A stretch of DNA of 8,318 nucleotides from Treponema sp. (GTDB taxonomy: Bacteria; Spirochaetota; Spirochaetia; Treponematales; Breznakiellaceae), in the NCBI GenBank assembly GCA_031284195.1, contig JAITAI010000080.1, positions 1 to 8,318 of the forward strand, read 5' to 3'. The position numbers were made by a program, and so were the translations under genes. This document shows positions 5,802 through 8,318 of this stretch, piece after piece (position 1 is the first letter of the stretch; every line of letters begins with the position of its first letter). The notes below the pieces were generated by a model. The model had not been told where the DNA came from. It was given only the letters and a program-made list of their open reading frames with translations, and ran no database searches.

Positions 5802-5830
5802 AGTATACTTACTTATGAGACCTTTGTCAA
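5802..5830 (-). promoter_or_regulatory. Sigma70-type promoter of the flaA operon
   Basis: On the minus strand a perfect -35 TTGACA (5830-5825), a 17-base spacer and -10 TATACT (5807-5802, five of six) are seen. The start would be near 5795, leaving a leader of about 37 nt. No sigma28-type (TAAA/GCCGATAA) sequence is seen here, so the operon looks housekeeping-controlled rather than a late flagellar class. Confidence 0.75.
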
Positions 5831-5880
5831 ACCTCTCCAAGTATATATTATCTTAATCCTTATTGTACAATATTTTTTTA

Positions 5881-6798
5881 TTAAAGTATACTCCTAAGAA
5901 GCACTTTTTTCAAATGACCTAAAACCTCCTTATCCACTATTCGCTGCCCCGGAAACACCCAGTCCGAAGGAACAACTTCTCCCTGCCTCCTTGGTATCAT
6001 GGCTATCGTTTTCTCCGCTAGTGCCCAAGGAGAATCATCTACCACCAGCTTTACCGCCCTTGAGGTTAGATCCGGATCAATCCAGGAAAATAGAATAACC
6101 GGTATCTCCAGATTCCGTTCAAGAAAAAGGGTCGCCTGCCCTTGCATAACCACACAGGAAATGTTTTGTAAATTATCGGCATAATCTTGTTTTATATTGA
6201 GATATTTTGGCTCTTTTGTAAATCCTTGTTCCCGAAGCCCCATACTAAAGGCTTCCCGGTATTCGGTGGAAATTCCTTCGTTTTGAAAGAATAGGATTTC
6301 CCCCTGAGAAAGGGGCTCTCCACCCCTTGAACCCTCATGCTGGGCAATAATGCCGGCGCAGAGCCCTGCCCGGTACAGGTCCAACTTGGTATCGGTCCCC
6401 ACGAAAATCCCCCCTGGGACCTGGGGATCCCGGTTCCGGGCTCCTAGGATAAAGACCGGTACTTGGGGAAATTGAGCTATATACCGTTCAGCCCCCTCAT
6501 AATACCGGTAAGGGAACAAGACTCCATAGGGGCCGCTATGGGCTTCTTCTACTGCAAACATCACCATATCTGGACCGGCATTTTCTCCGATAAGCACCGG
6601 CTTAATCTGCCGCATCATCCTGAGGGTAATTTCCAAGCGTTTTATCTTGGCCCTCCGAAGACCATATAGAGCATTAAAGGGGGCATCTGTAACGAACAGC
6701 ACCGGCGCCCGGAACCAAAAAACACCTGCCAGGAGGCCCACCAGCAAGACCCCCATGCCAAGAATAAGGTATCGTTTTTTGAATCTTAGGCTATCCAT
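5881..6798 (-). CDS. Membrane-anchored protein with periplasmic-binding-protein-like body, function unknown
   Basis: A 305-residue intact protein. Lys/Arg-rich MDSLRFKKR is followed by one membrane segment (about residues 10-30, LILGMGVLLVGLLAGVFWF), so the rest should face the periplasm while staying anchored. The body alternates strand-like and helix-like blocks as in type I periplasmic binding proteins: PVLFVTDAPF, GPDMVMFAVEEA, VPVFILGARN, GGIFVGTDTKLDLYRAGLCA, GEILFFQNEGISTEYREAFS and PVILFSWIDPDL. The piece LYRAGLCAGIIA resembles the LAG motif of the Bmp/PnrA branch, but I would not assign a ligand. The in-frame codons just upstream include a stop (TGA), so ATG 6798 is the best start despite a poor ribosome site. 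It precedes the flaA operon in the same direction with a 122-bp gap containing the flaA promoter. A sensing or solute-binding role is inference only. Confidence 0.7.
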   Translation of the reverse strand: MDSLRFKKRYLILGMGVLLVGLLAGVFWFRAPVLFVTDAPFNALYGLRRAKIKRLEITLRMMRQIKPVLIGENAGPDMVMFAVEEAHSGPYGVLFPYRYYEGAERYIAQFPQVPVFILGARNRDPQVPGGIFVGTDTKLDLYRAGLCAGIIAQHEGSRGGEPLSQGEILFFQNEGISTEYREAFSMGLREQGFTKEPKYLNIKQDYADNLQNISCVVMQGQATLFLERNLEIPVILFSWIDPDLTSRAVKLVVDDSPWALAEKTIAMIPRRQGEVVPSDWVFPGQRIVDKEVLGHLKKVLLRSIL

Positions 6799-6914
6799 AC
6801 TTAAACCATACTCGGCTCAGGGAAGGTTGTAAAGGAGGCGTATTACCTCAAAACTGAAAATCAAGCCCCCGTTACAATAGTCTCTACCGCAAGGAGAGGC
6901 CATTGGGCTTAGCC

Positions 6915-7487
6915 ATGAAAGATAGACAAAAAAATCATCGAGGCAATTCTCCGCCGTTACCAGAAGGCCCACAAAAAAGACAAAGATAAAATCCTGGACG
7001 ACTACGCCGCCCCTGTTTTGGTATCCTGGGACCAGGTTCACCAGGTAAAACGAGGCGGAAGGCCCAAGAAATACCATGAGGGCTTAATCATCCTTCTCAG
7101 GCGCTTATGGGAGTTTTTCCACACTAATACAGGAACCTGTTTGCCCCTTTCATCATGTCCATCATGGGCTTCCTCTCTGGTTTTGAGGATTTCAAAACGG
7201 ACATTACCGAGGAAATCAAAGCCTTATTGCTCCAGGTCAGCCCGGCACCCGTCGACTGCACCTTCAAGACAGACACGAAAAAGCTGGCATTAACAAGCAA
7301 AAGCCTTACCAAGCCCGAAACCCCGTTGAAACATCCGGTTCCGGTCAAAACCTGCTTTTCCTGGGATGAACGCAAGCTGTAAACAAGTTTGCTTGGCTTA
7401 TTCAAACTGGACACCGTAAGTCATTACAGAATCCCTCGTCTAGTGAACGTTGCTCCACATCTTACCCTGACCAATATGGTTGACTAA
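6915..7487 (+). pseudogene. rve-integrase-type DDE transposase, N-terminal half, decayed
   Basis: Pieces in two main frames line up with one transposase family. ATG 6915 gives MKDRQK. After a frame change in the seven-A run (6928-6934), the next frame reads IIEAILRRYQKAHKKDKDKI and LDDYAA, then jumps to QVKRGGRPKKYHEGLIILLR and RLWEFF. The piece normally between (a helix-turn-helix around TGY-R-YA) is missing, so an internal deletion is likely. A second shift between 7120 and 7137 leads to LFAPFIMSIMGFLSGFEDF, SKSLTKPETPLKHPVPVKT and CFSWDERK. TAA 7380 interrupts, then FKLDTVSHY carries what should be the first catalytic Asp (7410-7412), and LTLTNMVD ends at TAA 7485. The catalytic core beyond this first Asp is absent. 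Family recognition is from remembered motifs (SWDERKPGFFELDTV in intact members); the IS group is not named. Confidence 0.7.
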
Positions 7488-7590
7488 AGTCTGATTCCGG
7501 ACGGATCGGGGAACCTTCCCTCCATAACCGGACGCCCTGCTGAGTCAAAAAGAACACCCAATAGACCCGTAAGTCTCTTTCTTTTCCGGT
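7484..7590 (-). pseudogene. Possible C-terminal remnant of a minus-strand host gene
   Basis: Between the integrase-type relic and the IS1 left end, the minus strand has a frame ending at TAG 7486-7484 that reads LTGLLGVLFDSAGRPVMEGR followed by FPDPSGIRL. The composition looks protein-like, and the frame has no start of its own before reaching the IS1 end, as expected if IS1 inserted into the gene. I do not recognise the family. It is short enough to be chance, and confidence is low. Confidence 0.3.
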
Positions 7591-8318
7591 GGTGATCTAC
7601 AAAGTATGATGGGGGAGTAAAGACAATAGGGGCATAAAGAGATACTATGAGATTATGCTAATAACCATAGCAATCACATGCCCCCCCTTGCCCTAGTGAC
7701 AAAGTAACCAGAAACGGGAAAAGACATAAGGGGATACCACATTACCGTTGCAAAGACTGCGGCCGCCCGTTTATCAGCGAACATGACCGTACCTATCGGG
7801 GAATCCTTTTCTGGATTGAAGACATGATAAAAATCATGGTGGTTCGGGGAATAGGCATACGGGACATCAGGGCCGTGCTGAAAATCAGCATTACCACGTT
7901 CTTAAAAGTACTCACATCGACGAAATACCGGATAAAACCAAAAAAGACACACTAGGACTGCCTAGAAACAGACGAGTTTTGAAAGAGGTATGTGGGGAAA
8001 AAGAAGAGCAACGTATGGCTTATATCACTGGGAAAGCAGGGAAATCGTGGCGTTTGTATGGGGGAAGAGGGACTTAAAAACTGAGGAAGCGGATAAGAGG
8101 GCTTTGGATAAGCTATGACCGGATAGCGATGGATGATTGGAAGAGCTTCCTGGTAGCATTTGCGGAAGACGGTCATGATTGTGGAAAAGAGCACACGGGA
8201 GGGGGATAGAGGGGAATCATTGTCGGCTGAGGCATCGGGGTAGATGGGCATTTCGGAGAACCTTTAGTTTTTCGAAGAAGCTATTCAACCACCGGAAAGC
8301 GTTTGACATGGCTTTTTT
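7591..8318 (+). mobile_element. IS1-family insertion sequence, left end and most of the body, decayed
   Basis: The left end is placed at GGTGATCTAC (7591-7600). It begins with the GGTGAT of IS1 ends and is followed by AAAGTATGATGG, like the inner part of the IS1 left repeat. The coding part that follows is clearly IS1-like. The right end lies beyond the window, probably within a few dozen bases, since the transposase is almost complete. Confidence 0.65.
7655..8318 (+). pseudogene. IS1-family transposase (InsA-InsB type), broken, runs off the window
   Basis: The N-terminal zinc ribbon is seen as ITCPPC and CPSDKVTRNGKRHKGIPHYR with CKDCGRPF, but the C-run at 7681-7687 has one base too many for the frame. 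The likely native start ATG-Ala-Ile-Thr-Cys now reads ATA (7667-7669), leaving ATG 7655 as a substitute. A helix-turn-helix region with IRDIRAVLKISITTFLKVLT follows. TAG 7953 and TGA 7980 (where Trp is usual, LETDEFW) interrupt the catalytic part, in the same frame, so this copy came from a single-frame IS1. Further shifts lie near 8023, 8114 and 8208. Readable pieces are VWLIYHWESREIVAFVWGKR, YDRIAMDDWKSFLVAF, IEGNHCRLRH and FSFSKKLFNHRKAFDMAF. About six C-terminal residues are beyond 8318. It cannot be active. Confidence 0.85.

Noticed and set aside
5861..5872. Perfect palindrome TATTGTACAATA as terminator of the 305-aa gene
   Set aside because: It is all AT except the centre, and the T-run next to it is on the plus strand, the wrong side for a minus-strand transcript.
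7940..7955. IS1-type programmed -1 frameshift at the six-A run
   Set aside because: The downstream catalytic part (LETDEF) continues in the same frame after TAG 7953, so this copy derives from a single-frame IS1 and the TAG is a nonsense mutation.
7952..8251. Minus-strand open frame of 99 codons
   Set aside because: It is opposite the IS1 transposase pieces and rich in Pro/Ser with no domain.

Overview
The window looks like a piece of a spirochaete chromosome, most likely a Treponema. The basis is two tandem, intact genes for FlaA-type flagellar sheath proteins, a family typical of spirochaete periplasmic flagella. This genus call is inference from protein recognition; no database search was run.

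Layout, left to right. Bases 1-393 hold the C-terminal end of an IS3-like (rve/DDE) transposase. Bases 394-619 are non-coding, with a short hairpin and about four degenerate ~24-bp tandem repeats containing palindromes. Bases 620-1944 are a complete but decayed ISAs1-family element with 17/18-matching terminal inverted repeats. Its transposase has at least five internal stops and three frame breaks. The right end of this element abuts the first 34 codons of a minus-strand helix-turn-helix gene (1945-2046). That gene is divergent from a plus-strand phage-type repressor (HTH plus LexA/CI-like C-terminal domain, 2238-2988), which is itself frameshifted. The 191-bp divergent spacer carries a near-consensus promoter and repeated operator-like motifs. 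Bases 3151-3995 are a decayed IS5-family element on the minus strand.

The centre-right (4195-6798, minus strand) is the healthy chromosomal part. A gene for a membrane-anchored protein with a periplasmic-binding-protein-like body (305 aa) is followed by the flaA-flaA operon. The operon has a sigma70-like promoter (TTGACA, 17 bp, TATACT), strong ribosome sites, a 1-nt stop/start overlap between the genes, and an intrinsic terminator. Both FlaA proteins have export signals, so they should be secreted and assembled with the periplasmic flagellar filament.

The right end (6915-8318) is again mobile-element debris. It holds a decayed rve-integrase-type transposase, a possible remnant of a minus-strand host gene, and a decayed IS1-family element that runs out of the window.

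Overall this is an intact motility gene block flanked on both sides by decayed elements of five transposase types plus the relic of a phage-like regulatory switch. The least ordinary parts are that divergent switch and the palindromic tandem repeats. I see no convincing new multi-gene system.
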